A DNA stretch of 55,221 nt from Oscillospiraceae bacterium (lineage in GTDB: Bacteria > Bacillota > Clostridia > UBA1212), in assembly GCA_015069195.1 (NCBI GenBank), contig SVJA01000013.1:1-55221 (forward strand), read 5' to 3'. The stretch's first letter is position 1, and the number at the start of each line of letters is the position of its first letter. Shown here in pieces: positions 16,895 through 24,873 of the stretch. Both the position numbers and the translations under genes were made by a program. The notes under the pieces were generated by a model. That model worked only from the letters and a program-made list of their open reading frames with translations, did not search any database and was not told the DNA's origin.

Positions 16895-18823
16895 ATGGGT
16901 TACTACAACAAAAAAAGTATCAAAGATATTGACGTTTCCGGTAAGAAAGTTATAGTTCGTGTTGACTTTAACGTTCCGTTTGACGGAGAGGGAAATATTT
17001 CCGATGACAAGCGTATAGTTGGTGCATTGCCGACTATCAAGTATTTATTGGATAACAACGCAGCTGTTATTCTCGTATCACATATGGGAAAACCGAAAGG
17101 TGAGTTTAATCCCAAATATTCTATGGCACCGGCTTCTAAGAGACTCGGGGAGCTTCTCGGTATGGAAGTTGCACAGGCTACTGATGTTATCGGTGAGGAT
17201 GCTAAGGCTAAGGCTGCTGCCCTCAAACCCGGACAGGTTATGATGCTTGAGAATGCAAGATTCCACAAAGAAGAAGAAAAGAACGATGCTGAGTTCGCAA
17301 AAGAGCTTGCTTCTATGGCAGAGATCTATGTAAACGATGCTTTCGGTACAGCTCACAGAGCTCACGCTACAACAGCCCGTCTTGCTGAATTTCTTCCTGC
17401 TGTATCAGGTTTCCTTATTCAGAAAGAAATCGAAGTTATGGGTAAGGCTCTTTCAAACCCTGCAAGACCTTTCGTTGCTATCATCGGCGGTTCAAAGGTT
17501 TCCAGCAAAATTGATGTTATCACAAACCTTATTGACAAAGTAGATACTCTTATCATCGGTGGCGGTATGGCATATACATTCTCAAAAGCTTTGGGCGGAA
17601 AAGTAGGTATTTCACTTTGTGAAGACGATAAACTCGAAGTTGCTAGAGAAATTGTTGCTAAGGCTGAGGCTAAAGGCGTAAAGCTTCTTCTTCCTACAGA
17701 TACTGTTGTTACTAAAGAGTTTGATGCTAACGCTGACTTCATCGTAGCTCCTACAAAAGCTCTTCCCGATGATTATATGGGTATGGATATCGGACCTGAG
17801 ACAAGAGCAAGATTTGCTGCTGCTCTTGAGGGTGCAGGTACTGTTGTTTGGAACGGACCTATGGGCGTTTTTGAATTTGACAGATTTGCTGAAGGTACAC
17901 AGGCTATCGCTGAGGCTCTGGCTAATACAGATGCTATTTCTATTATCGGTGGCGGCGACAGTGCTGCAGCTGTTGAGAAGCTCGGTTATGCTGACAGAGT
18001 TACACATATTTCTACAGGCGGTGGTGCATCGCTCGAGTTCCTCGAGGGTAAGGTTCTTCCCGGAATTTCATGCCTTATGAGAAAGGGTGTTGTTGCAGGT
18101 AACTGGAAGATGAACAAAACTCCTTCAGAAACTGCTGAGTTCTTGAAAGAACTTTCTGCTTCTATAACAGATTGCCAGAACGAAGTTATAGCAGGCGTTC
18201 CTTTCGTTTGCATTCCTGCAGCTCTCGAAGCTACAAAGGATAGTTGCATAAAGATCGCTGCTCAGAATATGCACTGGGAAGAGAAAGGTGCTTATACAGG
18301 TGAGATTTCTGCGGCTATGCTTAAGGATCTCGGTATTGAGTACGTTATCATCGGTCACTCTGAGCGAAGACAGTATTTTGCAGAGACTGATGAGACTGTA
18401 AACAAAAAAGCTATTGCTGCTCTCAAGACAGGCATTAAGCCTATCATCTGTGTAGGTGAGTCACTTGAGCAGAGACAGGCAGGCGTTACAAATGAGCTCG
18501 TAGCTTACCAGGTAAGATATGCACTCAAGGGTATCGCTGCTGATGATGTTTCAAAACTCATCATTGCATACGAGCCTATTTGGGCTATCGGAACGGGTCT
18601 TACGGCTACTGACGAGCAGGCTGAAGAAGTTTGTGCTGTGGTTCGTGCTACTGTAAAAGATCTTTATGGTGACGATGTTGCTAAGGCTGTAGGTGTACAG
18701 TACGGTGGTAGCGTTAATGCTAAGAATTCAAAAGATTTGTTTGCAATGCCTAATATTGACGGCGGTCTTGTTGGCGGCGCAAGCCTTAAAGTTGCTGATT
18801 TCACTATCATCGCTAACAGCTGA
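16895..18823 (+). CDS. pgk-tpi: phosphoglycerate kinase-triosephosphate isomerase fusion
   Basis: 642 residues. ATG 16895 follows AAGGAGAG. Residues 1-394 are a complete PGK ([58 protein letters not shown]); residues 395-642 are a complete TPI (GNWKMNK near 402, catalytic His near 488 in IGHSERR, catalytic Glu 560 in [25 protein letters not shown]). There is no stop or frameshift at the join: the PGK end (VLPGIS) runs straight into the TPI Met at 18077, and no clear ribosome site precedes that ATG. One protein would catalyse two glycolytic steps (1,3-bisphosphoglycerate to 3-phosphoglycerate, and triose interconversion). Confidence 0.93.
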   Translation: MGYYNKKSIKDIDVSGKKVIVRVDFNVPFDGEGNISDDKRIVGALPTIKYLLDNNAAVILVSHMGKPKGEFNPKYSMAPASKRLGELLGMEVAQATDVIGEDAKAKAAALKPGQVMMLENARFHKEEEKNDAEFAKELASMAEIYVNDAFGTAHRAHATTARLAEFLPAVSGFLIQKEIEVMGKALSNPARPFVAIIGGSKVSSKIDVITNLIDKVDTLIIGGGMAYTFSKALGGKVGISLCEDDKLEVAREIVAKAEAKGVKLLLPTDTVVTKEFDANADFIVAPTKALPDDYMGMDIGPETRARFAAALEGAGTVVWNGPMGVFEFDRFAEGTQAIAEALANTDAISIIGGGDSAAAVEKLGYADRVTHISTGGGASLEFLEGKVLPGISCLMRKGVVAGNWKMNKTPSETAEFLKELSASITDCQNEVIAGVPFVCIPAALEATKDSCIKIAAQNMHWEEKGAYTGEISAAMLKDLGIEYVIIGHSERRQYFAETDETVNKKAIAALKTGIKPIICVGESLEQRQAGVTNELVAYQVRYALKGIAADDVSKLIIAYEPIWAIGTGLTATDEQAEEVCAVVRATVKDLYGDDVAKAVGVQYGGSVNAKNSKDLFAMPNIDGGLVGGASLKVADFTIIANS

Positions 18824-18858
18824 TTTTTGGAATCAAATATTATAAAGGATTGATTTAA

Positions 18859-19893
18859 ATGAAAATTACGACGGCAAAAAAGTGCAAGATAAAGATTGCG
18901 GCTACGGCAGTGGTTTTATCTGTTGTGTTTCTTGCCGTCGTAATTATTTTATGTGAGTCGTTTGGTTGGTTTCCGGGACACCTTTGCAATCGTATTGTCT
19001 TGAGTTCTTATATGAACAAAAACCATCCTGATGTAGAGTATACGGTTTTGTCACAGAATTTTGAGAAAACCGAAAAGAATAATTACGGTTCTGAGTCTGT
19101 CGAAAAAGCTTATAATTATGTTCTTCGCCTTGATAATACCGCAAACAAAGGCGAAACTTTCAATATGAAGGCGTACAGCTTCAAAGTTGTTTCCGACGGA
19201 TACTTTGTCGGATATTTGAGAAATAACGATTTAGAGAAAGAATTGGGTTCTTTTCTGTACGAAACTATGAGTAATGAATACAAAGAAGAATACGGAAGTG
19301 ACGGTAGCAAAATTTTGAGTGTCGATTGCTTTTCTGTTCTTACTTACGATAAATTTCCTGTTTCCGATTCGTATGATTGCGAGAAAGTGATAAAAAAATT
19401 GGACGGAAAATACAACATTACGGTGTGCATAACAGGTAATAATGTCAGCTATGACGGATATTCTGAAATTGCCGCAAATGTTGTTGATGTTTTTTATAAA
19501 AAGCTTGGATTTACACCGGACTTTTCACAACTTATATATTACAGAATGCCTGCTGATGAGGCAGAACTTTATAAGGCAGATGTTGTGTATAACGGTTTTA
19601 TTATGCAGTATGAGTCACGAATAGATTCGTATCAGCTTTCTTTTGATATTAAAAATTCATCCGGTATGCATTATTTTGTGGAACTTGATAAAAGTCAGCG
19701 TACACAAGCTAAAGTGTATAATTATTTCCAGACTTTCTATATAATTTTTGTGGGTGTCGCAGTGATTGCATTATTGACTCTTTGGTCAGTACGTAAATTT
19801 AAAAAGTGGGGCGGCATATTGAATACTGAAAAGAAAAAATGTGAAACTGTTATTGAGATATCGGAAGTTGAAGATTTAGGCGGTATTGAGTGA
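18859..19893 (+). CDS. membrane protein with two transmembrane helices
   Basis: 344 residues; ATG 18859 with AAAGGA upstream, 35 bases after the PGK-TPI stop. A helix near residues 12-34, an extracellular domain (about 40-285) and a second helix (about 291-311), then a short cytoplasmic tail. No family is recognised. Its last codon overlaps the ilvB start (TGATGA at 19891-19896), so the two are translationally coupled despite no obvious functional link. Confidence 0.7.
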   Translation: MKITTAKKCKIKIAATAVVLSVVFLAVVIILCESFGWFPGHLCNRIVLSSYMNKNHPDVEYTVLSQNFEKTEKNNYGSESVEKAYNYVLRLDNTANKGETFNMKAYSFKVVSDGYFVGYLRNNDLEKELGSFLYETMSNEYKEEYGSDGSKILSVDCFSVLTYDKFPVSDSYDCEKVIKKLDGKYNITVCITGNNVSYDGYSEIAANVVDVFYKKLGFTPDFSQLIYYRMPADEAELYKADVVYNGFIMQYESRIDSYQLSFDIKNSSGMHYFVELDKSQRTQAKVYNYFQTFYIIFVGVAVIALLTLWSVRKFKKWGGILNTEKKKCETVIEISEVEDLGGIE

Positions 19894-21500
19894 TGAACGG
19901 AGCAGATTTACTGGTTAAGTTGCTTATAAAACACGGAACAGATACTGTCTTCGGCTATCCGGGTGGTACTGTTCTTTCTGTTTTTGATGCACTTTATAAA
20001 AACAGAAAAAATATAAAATGTATAAGAACTGCAGACGAGCAAGGTGCAGCACATTCGGCGGACGGTTATGCGAGAGTTTCGGGCAGAGTCGGTGTGTGCA
20101 TTGCTACTTCGGGTCCCGGTGCGACAAATCTTGTTACCGGCATTGCTACTGCATATATGGATTCAGTTCCTACGATCTTTATAACTGCAAATGTTACTCT
20201 CAAAGAGATAGGTACGGACAGTTTTCAAGAGGCTGATATCACCGGTATTACTATGCCGATCAGTAAGTATAACTGGATGGTAAAGTCGGTGTCGGATTTA
20301 CCTGTTATAATAGCAAAAGCTTTCAAACTTGCAATGTCCGGAAGAAAAGGTCCGATTGTTGTAGATATACCCAGAGATGTTCTTGAAAATGAATGCAGCA
20401 GAAAATTGCTGAGCGTAGACATTGATTCTATCGATGATTCAGAATGCAGAAATGCATTGTGTGCAAGTGATTACGAAAATATGTTTGAGAAAACAGCAGG
20501 TATAATCGCTGAAGCTAAGAGACCTGTTATAATAGCCGGTGGCGGTGTCAGAATTTCCGATGCGTCTTATGAACTTCGTTGTTTTGCAGAAAAAATATCT
20601 GCCCCGGTTGCTTGTACTCTTATGGCAATCGGTGAGATGCCGTATTCTCATAAATTGTATGCGGGAAATCTCGGACAGATCGGCGGAAAAGTTGCAATGT
20701 CTGTTCTTGAAGATGCTGATACCGTTATTTCCGTAGGTATGCGATTTACGGACAGAACATGTGCTTTCTTTAGTAAAGGAAAAAAGATAATTCATATAGA
20801 TATCGATCGCGCAGAGATAAATAAGAAGGTTAGAACTGATGCATTTCTTTGCGGTGATGCAAAAGAAATTTTACAGCGACTTATCGATATAGTTTCTTCT
20901 AAAGATGAGTGGATAACTGATTTGGAAGCAAAAAAACATACTGTACAGGCGTTGTGCTGTTTGGATGAGGAGAAACTAACGCCTATGGCTGTTATGCGAG
21001 CCGTAAACGATGTTTTCGGCGACGATACATATATTGCAACTGATGTGGGGCTTCACCAAATGTGGGTTGCAGCATATTATCCGTTTGAAAGATCTCATCA
21101 TTTGCTTACGAGCGGCGGTTTCGGAACAATGGGATTCGGTCTCGGTGCTGCAGTCGGTGCAAAGATTGCGGCAAAGAATGAAAGTGTTGTTTTGATAACT
21201 GGTGACGGAAGTTTCCTTATGAATTGCGCTGAACTCACGACACTGAGAGATTATAAAATTCCTGTTATAGTAGTTGTGATGAATAACAATGCACTCGGTA
21301 TGGTAAAAGAGATGCAGTCAAAAGAGTATAAGTGTCATTACTGCGGAACATTATTTAGAGGCAAAACTGATTTTAAAAAACTGGCAAATGCTTTCGGTAT
21401 AAAAGGTTATAAGGTGTGTACACCGGAAACTCTTTTAGCAGCACTCAGGAATGCGAAAGAGTCCGGGAAAAGTACGGTAATAGATTGTATAATAGAATAA
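19893..21500 (+). CDS. ilvB: acetolactate synthase large subunit
   Basis: 535 residues; ATG 19893 lies in a TGATGA overlap with the preceding gene. The ThDP-dependent enzyme condenses pyruvate or 2-oxobutyrate to acetohydroxy acids, the first common step of valine and isoleucine synthesis. Seen: GYPGGTVLSVFDALY at 21-35, the catalytic Glu (E49) in TADEQGAAHSADGYAR, the SFQEADITGITMPISK region, the FAD/central domain, and the ThDP-binding GDGSFLMNCAELTTL with NNNALGM. Slightly short of the usual 550-570 residues but complete. ilvN and cimA follow directly. Confidence 0.95.
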   Translation: MNGADLLVKLLIKHGTDTVFGYPGGTVLSVFDALYKNRKNIKCIRTADEQGAAHSADGYARVSGRVGVCIATSGPGATNLVTGIATAYMDSVPTIFITANVTLKEIGTDSFQEADITGITMPISKYNWMVKSVSDLPVIIAKAFKLAMSGRKGPIVVDIPRDVLENECSRKLLSVDIDSIDDSECRNALCASDYENMFEKTAGIIAEAKRPVIIAGGGVRISDASYELRCFAEKISAPVACTLMAIGEMPYSHKLYAGNLGQIGGKVAMSVLEDADTVISVGMRFTDRTCAFFSKGKKIIHIDIDRAEINKKVRTDAFLCGDAKEILQRLIDIVSSKDEWITDLEAKKHTVQALCCLDEEKLTPMAVMRAVNDVFGDDTYIATDVGLHQMWVAAYYPFERSHHLLTSGGFGTMGFGLGAAVGAKIAAKNESVVLITGDGSFLMNCAELTTLRDYKIPVIVVVMNNNALGMVKEMQSKEYKCHYCGTLFRGKTDFKKLANAFGIKGYKVCTPETLLAALRNAKESGKSTVIDCIIE

Positions 21501-21515
21501 TTCGGAGAAAAAATT

Positions 21516-22028
21516 ATGAACGAAGGTTTAACTATCAAAAAAAGAACGATATCGGTTGTTGTCGATAACTGTGCAGGCGTATTGGCACGTGTGTCAAATC
21601 TTTTCAGCAGACGCGGATTTAATATTGACAGTCTTGCTGTGGGAACGACGGAAAAAGAAGAATTTTCACGTATTACAATTGTAGTAAAATGCGATGACGA
21701 ATTACTGGAACAAATTGTCAGCCAGTTAAGAAAATTGGAGTGTGTTTACCGTGTTGCCGTATTAAATGATGATGCTATGGTAACAAGAGAACTGACATTG
21801 ATAAAAGTGAATGCATCTGCTGAAAACAGAAGTTCAATTCTTGAAATTGCTGATGTCTTCAGAGCAAAAGTAATCGATCTTTCACCCGATACAATAACTA
21901 TGGAAGTTACCGGAACTGGCGCGAAAACTGATGCCATAATGACGATGCTATCAGATTTTGGTGTAGTTGAAGTCGCACGAACAGGACTTGTGGCTCTCGA
22001 TCGCGGTAGGAGTAATATCTATGGCTGA
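21516..22028 (+). CDS. ilvN: acetolactate synthase small (regulatory) subunit
   Basis: 170 residues; ATG 21516 with GGAG upstream, 15 bases after ilvB. An N-terminal ACT domain (SVVVDNCAGVLARVSNLF, RRGFNIDSLAVG) gives valine feedback control, and a C-terminal ACT-like domain follows (LTLIKVNASAENRSSIL). Length matches IlvH/IlvN of about 160-170 residues. Its end overlaps the next gene by eight bases. Confidence 0.95.
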   Translation: MNEGLTIKKRTISVVVDNCAGVLARVSNLFSRRGFNIDSLAVGTTEKEEFSRITIVVKCDDELLEQIVSQLRKLECVYRVAVLNDDAMVTRELTLIKVNASAENRSSILEIADVFRAKVIDLSPDTITMEVTGTGAKTDAIMTMLSDFGVVEVARTGLVALDRGRSNIYG

Positions 22029-23598
22029 CAGAAGAATTATAATATATGATACGACTCTTCGCGAAGGTATGCAAAATGCCGGCATATCGTATACGGTAAA
22101 AGATAAAATAAGGTTGGCAAGATTGCTTGATGATATCGGCGTTTCATATATTGAGGGTGGAATACCGGGAGCAAATCCGAAAGATGACGAGTTCTATCGC
22201 GAGATAAAAAAAAGTGACTTAAAAAATGCGAAGATTACCGCTTTCGGTTCTACATGCAGACCGGGGATAATGCCCGAAGATGATGCATTACTGTGTTCCC
22301 TTGTAAATGCCGGAACTGATTCTGTATGTATATTCGGAAAGTCATGGTTATTACATGTCAAAGATATTCTTAATTGCAGCCCTGAAGAAAATCTGTGTAT
22401 TATTAAAAATTCAGTAGAGTTTTTGAAAAAAGCGGGAAAAGAAGTTATCTTTGATGCCGAACATTTCTTTGACGGTTATAATGCTGACCGTGAATATGCG
22501 GTAAAAACAGTACAGGCTGCTTTTGAGGGCGGTGCTGATTATGTTGTCCTTTGTGAGACGAACGGTGGTGTGTTGCCGGTTGAATTTTCGACTATTATTG
22601 ACGAGTTGTTAGCTGAAATGCCAGATAAGAAGGAACAATTTGGTGTGCATGTACACAATGACAGCGGAACCGCTGTTGCAAACAGCATAATTGCTGCACA
22701 AAAAGGTGTCTCAATGATTCAGGTTACTCTTTGCGGATGGGGTGAACGTTGCGGAAATGCAGACCTTTTCACGGTAGTTCCGAATCTTCAGTTGAAATGC
22801 GGATTTGAATGTGTCAAAAACATTGAATATTTATATGAGGCTGCGTCTAAAGCATCCGGTATCGCAAATATTAAGTTAAATAAATCAACGCCGTATGTAG
22901 GAGTAAATGCATTCAGTCATAAAGCCGGAATGCACATTGATGCGGTAATGAAAAATTCAGCATCATATGAGCATATAGCTCCGGAAAGCATCGGTGCGTC
23001 GCGTCGCTTTATGTTATCAGAGGTTTCGGGCAGAGCTGCTGTAGTAGAAAAAATAAAGAGGTTTTTGCCTGAGTTGACAGGCGATGATTTTGATTCGGCA
23101 TTGATTGCCGATAAAATAAAGCAACTCGAGCTTGAGGGTTACCAATTTGAGGATGCTGATGCTTCTTTTGAGATAATGGTAAGACGATTGCTTGGTACAC
23201 AGCGAGAGTGGTTCAGACTCGAAAGTTATAAGGTTGTAAATTACAACCAGGATGAAAAAGGAAAGTCTACTGCTTCAGCTGTCGTAGATGTTTGTGTTGA
23301 CGGAGAAGAAGAGGTTACTGCAGCAAACGGTATAGGTCCTGTTGATGCTCTTGATAAAGCTCTACGAAAGGCTCTTGGCAGATTTTATCCGCAGATATCC
23401 CAGATGAGACTTGTTGACTATAAAGTTCGTGTACTGGATACAAAACAGGCTACTGCTTCGGTTGTACGAGTTGTGATTGAATCGACTGACGGAGAATCGG
23501 TCTGGAGTACCGTTGGTGTTTCTGCGGACATAATTGAAGCAAGTTTTAATGCACTTACGGATTCTCACGAATATTTGCTCAACAAAAAGATAAAATAA
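22021..23598 (+). CDS. cimA: (R)-citramalate synthase
   Basis: 525 residues; ATG 22021 is preferred, with GGAG seven bases upstream, over an earlier in-frame start inside ilvN. A HMGL-like TIM barrel (IIYDTTLREGMQNAG, YIEGGIPGANPKDDEFY, HVHNDSGTAVAN) and a C-terminal LeuA regulatory domain (about 390-520) are visible. The sequence follows the CimA branch rather than LeuA. CimA makes citramalate from pyruvate and acetyl-CoA, the threonine-independent entry into isoleucine synthesis. The neighbours ilvB-ilvN fit. It may feed isoleucine or leucine synthesis; the CimA call is the better one. Confidence 0.88.
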   Translation: MADRRIIIYDTTLREGMQNAGISYTVKDKIRLARLLDDIGVSYIEGGIPGANPKDDEFYREIKKSDLKNAKITAFGSTCRPGIMPEDDALLCSLVNAGTDSVCIFGKSWLLHVKDILNCSPEENLCIIKNSVEFLKKAGKEVIFDAEHFFDGYNADREYAVKTVQAAFEGGADYVVLCETNGGVLPVEFSTIIDELLAEMPDKKEQFGVHVHNDSGTAVANSIIAAQKGVSMIQVTLCGWGERCGNADLFTVVPNLQLKCGFECVKNIEYLYEAASKASGIANIKLNKSTPYVGVNAFSHKAGMHIDAVMKNSASYEHIAPESIGASRRFMLSEVSGRAAVVEKIKRFLPELTGDDFDSALIADKIKQLELEGYQFEDADASFEIMVRRLLGTQREWFRLESYKVVNYNQDEKGKSTASAVVDVCVDGEEEVTAANGIGPVDALDKALRKALGRFYPQISQMRLVDYKVRVLDTKQATASVVRVVIESTDGESVWSTVGVSADIIEASFNALTDSHEYLLNKKIK

Positions 23599-23621
23599 TT
23601 TAATAGAATTTAAATGTGTTT

Positions 23622-23676
23622 TCGACGGAAGATGTTGCTTGAATTTATTTTAAAGCATTGTGTTCCGTCGATTTTT
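23622..23676 (+). terminator. intrinsic terminator of the ilv operon
   Basis: TCGACGGAA (23622-23630) pairs with TTCCGTCGA (23663-23671), with inner GCTT/AAGC pairing, then TTTTT. Confidence 0.8.
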
Positions 23677-23710
23677 GTATTAAATATTCCCCGGGAAATT
23701 TTTTGCAAAA

Positions 23711-23738
23711 TTGACATTATGCTACCAGAAAATATACT
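23711..23738 (+). promoter_or_regulatory. promoter for the PC4/YdbC gene
   Basis: TTGACA 23711-23716, 16-base spacer, TATACT 23733-23738; leader about 27 bases. Confidence 0.65.
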
Positions 23739-23771
23739 TGATTTACAAATAATTTTTGAGGAGGATATTGT

Positions 23772-24068
23772 ATGGCAGATGTTACTTTTGATATCAGAAG
23801 AAAGGTCGGTGTACTTGCCGATACGGGTAAAGGTTGGAAGAAGGAGTTAAATGTTATCAGTTGGAATAACAGGGAACCGAAACTTGATATTCGCGAGTGG
23901 AGCTCGGATCATTCCAAAATGAAAAAGGGTGTTACCTTATCGAAAAACGAAGCGTCGTTATTACTTTTGCTTCTATCGCAGATTGATGATGCCGCTGTTA
24001 TAGATAAAGGGCTTGATTCGGATTCTTTGACTTTCTTTGCGGAAAATGAGATTTCGGTTCTTGACTGA
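23772..24068 (+). CDS. YdbC family PC4-like single-stranded nucleic-acid binding protein
   Basis: 98 residues; ATG 23772 behind GAGGAGG. Matches the YdbC/PC4 architecture: a strand-rich core with TGKGWKKELNVISWNNREPK, LDIREWSSDHSKMKKGVTLS and a C-terminal helix (NEASLLLLLLSQI). Known family members bind single-stranded DNA and are linked to replication or repair, though the exact role is not known. Followed by comF with overlap (24046). Confidence 0.85.
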   Translation: MADVTFDIRRKVGVLADTGKGWKKELNVISWNNREPKLDIREWSSDHSKMKKGVTLSKNEASLLLLLLSQIDDAAVIDKGLDSDSLTFFAENEISVLD

Positions 24069-24795
24069 CAGAATAAAATCATGCGATGATTTTTGTGCTG
24101 CGATTAATCGTATCAAAGATGCGGCGGCAGATATGATCTGGCCGCCGTGTTGTATTCTTTGCAAACGTTCGTGCCGGGATGTCGTTTGCAAAGAATGTAG
24201 GTCGCGGAGCAGCCTCTTTGAAGGCGGCTCCGCGTTCTCCGGTGCGCAATCATCCGAATCAAGTTGCGCACCGGCGTGCCGCGGCATATACGCCTGCGGC
24301 GTATATGCCGCGGCCTACAAAGCTGCACTGATAGAGTACAAGTTCCAGGGGCAACTTTGGATAGGAAAAGGTTTAGCGGAATTGATGTATGAAATGTTGA
24401 CCGAAAACGGTGCATTAAAAGAATGTGGTGCGATAACATATGTTCCGATAAGTGATAAAAGATTTGCCGAGAGAGGATTTGATCAGAGTAAGTTTGTTGC
24501 GGAGCTTGTAGGAAAAAAATCAGGGATAAAATGTGTAGATATGATAAAAAGGGATATTCAGGGCGGCACGCAGAGTAAGTTTAATCGAAGAGAGCGCCTC
24601 AAAAGGAGTGTAGGGCGTTTTTGTGCGACGGAAGAGTTGAAAGGGGGGCAGTTTGAAAGGGGAAAGCCTGTTATATTGATTGATGATATATTAACGACGG
24701 GGGCGACATTGCAGGAATGTGCGTCTTTGCTTAGTGGAAACGGTTGCGATATGGTTATAGGTGCGGTTATGGCAACGGGACGAAAAGATATATAA
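24046..24795 (+). CDS. comF: ComF family phosphoribosyltransferase-like protein
   Basis: 249 residues from ATG 24046, which overlaps the previous gene by 23 bases; a TTG at 24037 is an alternative and the start is uncertain. ComF proteins act in DNA uptake and recombination in naturally competent bacteria. Seen: a four-Cys zinc-finger region (CILC and CKEC, residues about 38-55), the YKFQGQLWIGKGLAELM segment, and the PRPP motif ILIDDILTTGATLQEC. Five consecutive long palindromes cover 24122-24314, the zinc-finger and linker coding region, and are richer in G+C than the flanks. The adjacent YdbC single-stranded DNA-binding partner is suggestive. Confidence 0.88.
   Translation: MRFRFLTDRIKSCDDFCAAINRIKDAAADMIWPPCCILCKRSCRDVVCKECRSRSSLFEGGSAFSGAQSSESSCAPACRGIYACGVYAAAYKAALIEYKFQGQLWIGKGLAELMYEMLTENGALKECGAITYVPISDKRFAERGFDQSKFVAELVGKKSGIKCVDMIKRDIQGGTQSKFNRRERLKRSVGRFCATEELKGGQFERGKPVILIDDILTTGATLQECASLLSGNGCDMVIGAVMATGRKDI
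24122..24314. repeat. array of five consecutive palindromes inside comF
   Basis: P1 24122-24147: CGGCGGCAGAT, ATG, ATCTGGCCGCCG with one bulge. P2 24154-24196: 14-bp perfect stem (ATTCTTTGCAAACG). P3 24203-24234: 12 of 13 bp (CGCGGAGC plus GCCT). P4 24239-24274: 11-bp perfect stem (CCGGTGCGCAA). P5 24278-24314: 17-bp perfect stem (GCCGCGGCATATACGCC, 3-base loop). They are separate sequences, do not overlap and nearly abut. Nothing similar appears elsewhere in the window. Confidence 0.9.
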
Positions 24796-24805
24796 GATTG
24801 AAATG

Positions 24806-24834
24806 TTGACATATGGCGCGGTTGCGGATAAACT
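24806..24834 (+). promoter_or_regulatory. possible promoter for the CotH-like gene
   Basis: TTGACA 24806-24811, 17-base spacer, TAAACT 24829-24834; the -10 is weak. Confidence 0.4.
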
Positions 24835-24873
24835 GAAAATAATAATTGATTGAAGCTTGGATTGGAGAAAAAT

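Noticed and set aside
16895-18823. Programmed frameshift between PGK and TPI
   Set aside because: The frame is open across the join without a slippery site or stop.
18823-19893. T-box or leader peptide before ilvB
   Set aside because: The region is a coding gene that overlaps ilvB; no T-box word or run of branched-chain codons with terminator was seen.
23614-23850. Separate small gene before YdbC
   Set aside because: It overlaps the ilv terminator and YdbC in another frame and lacks a ribosome site.
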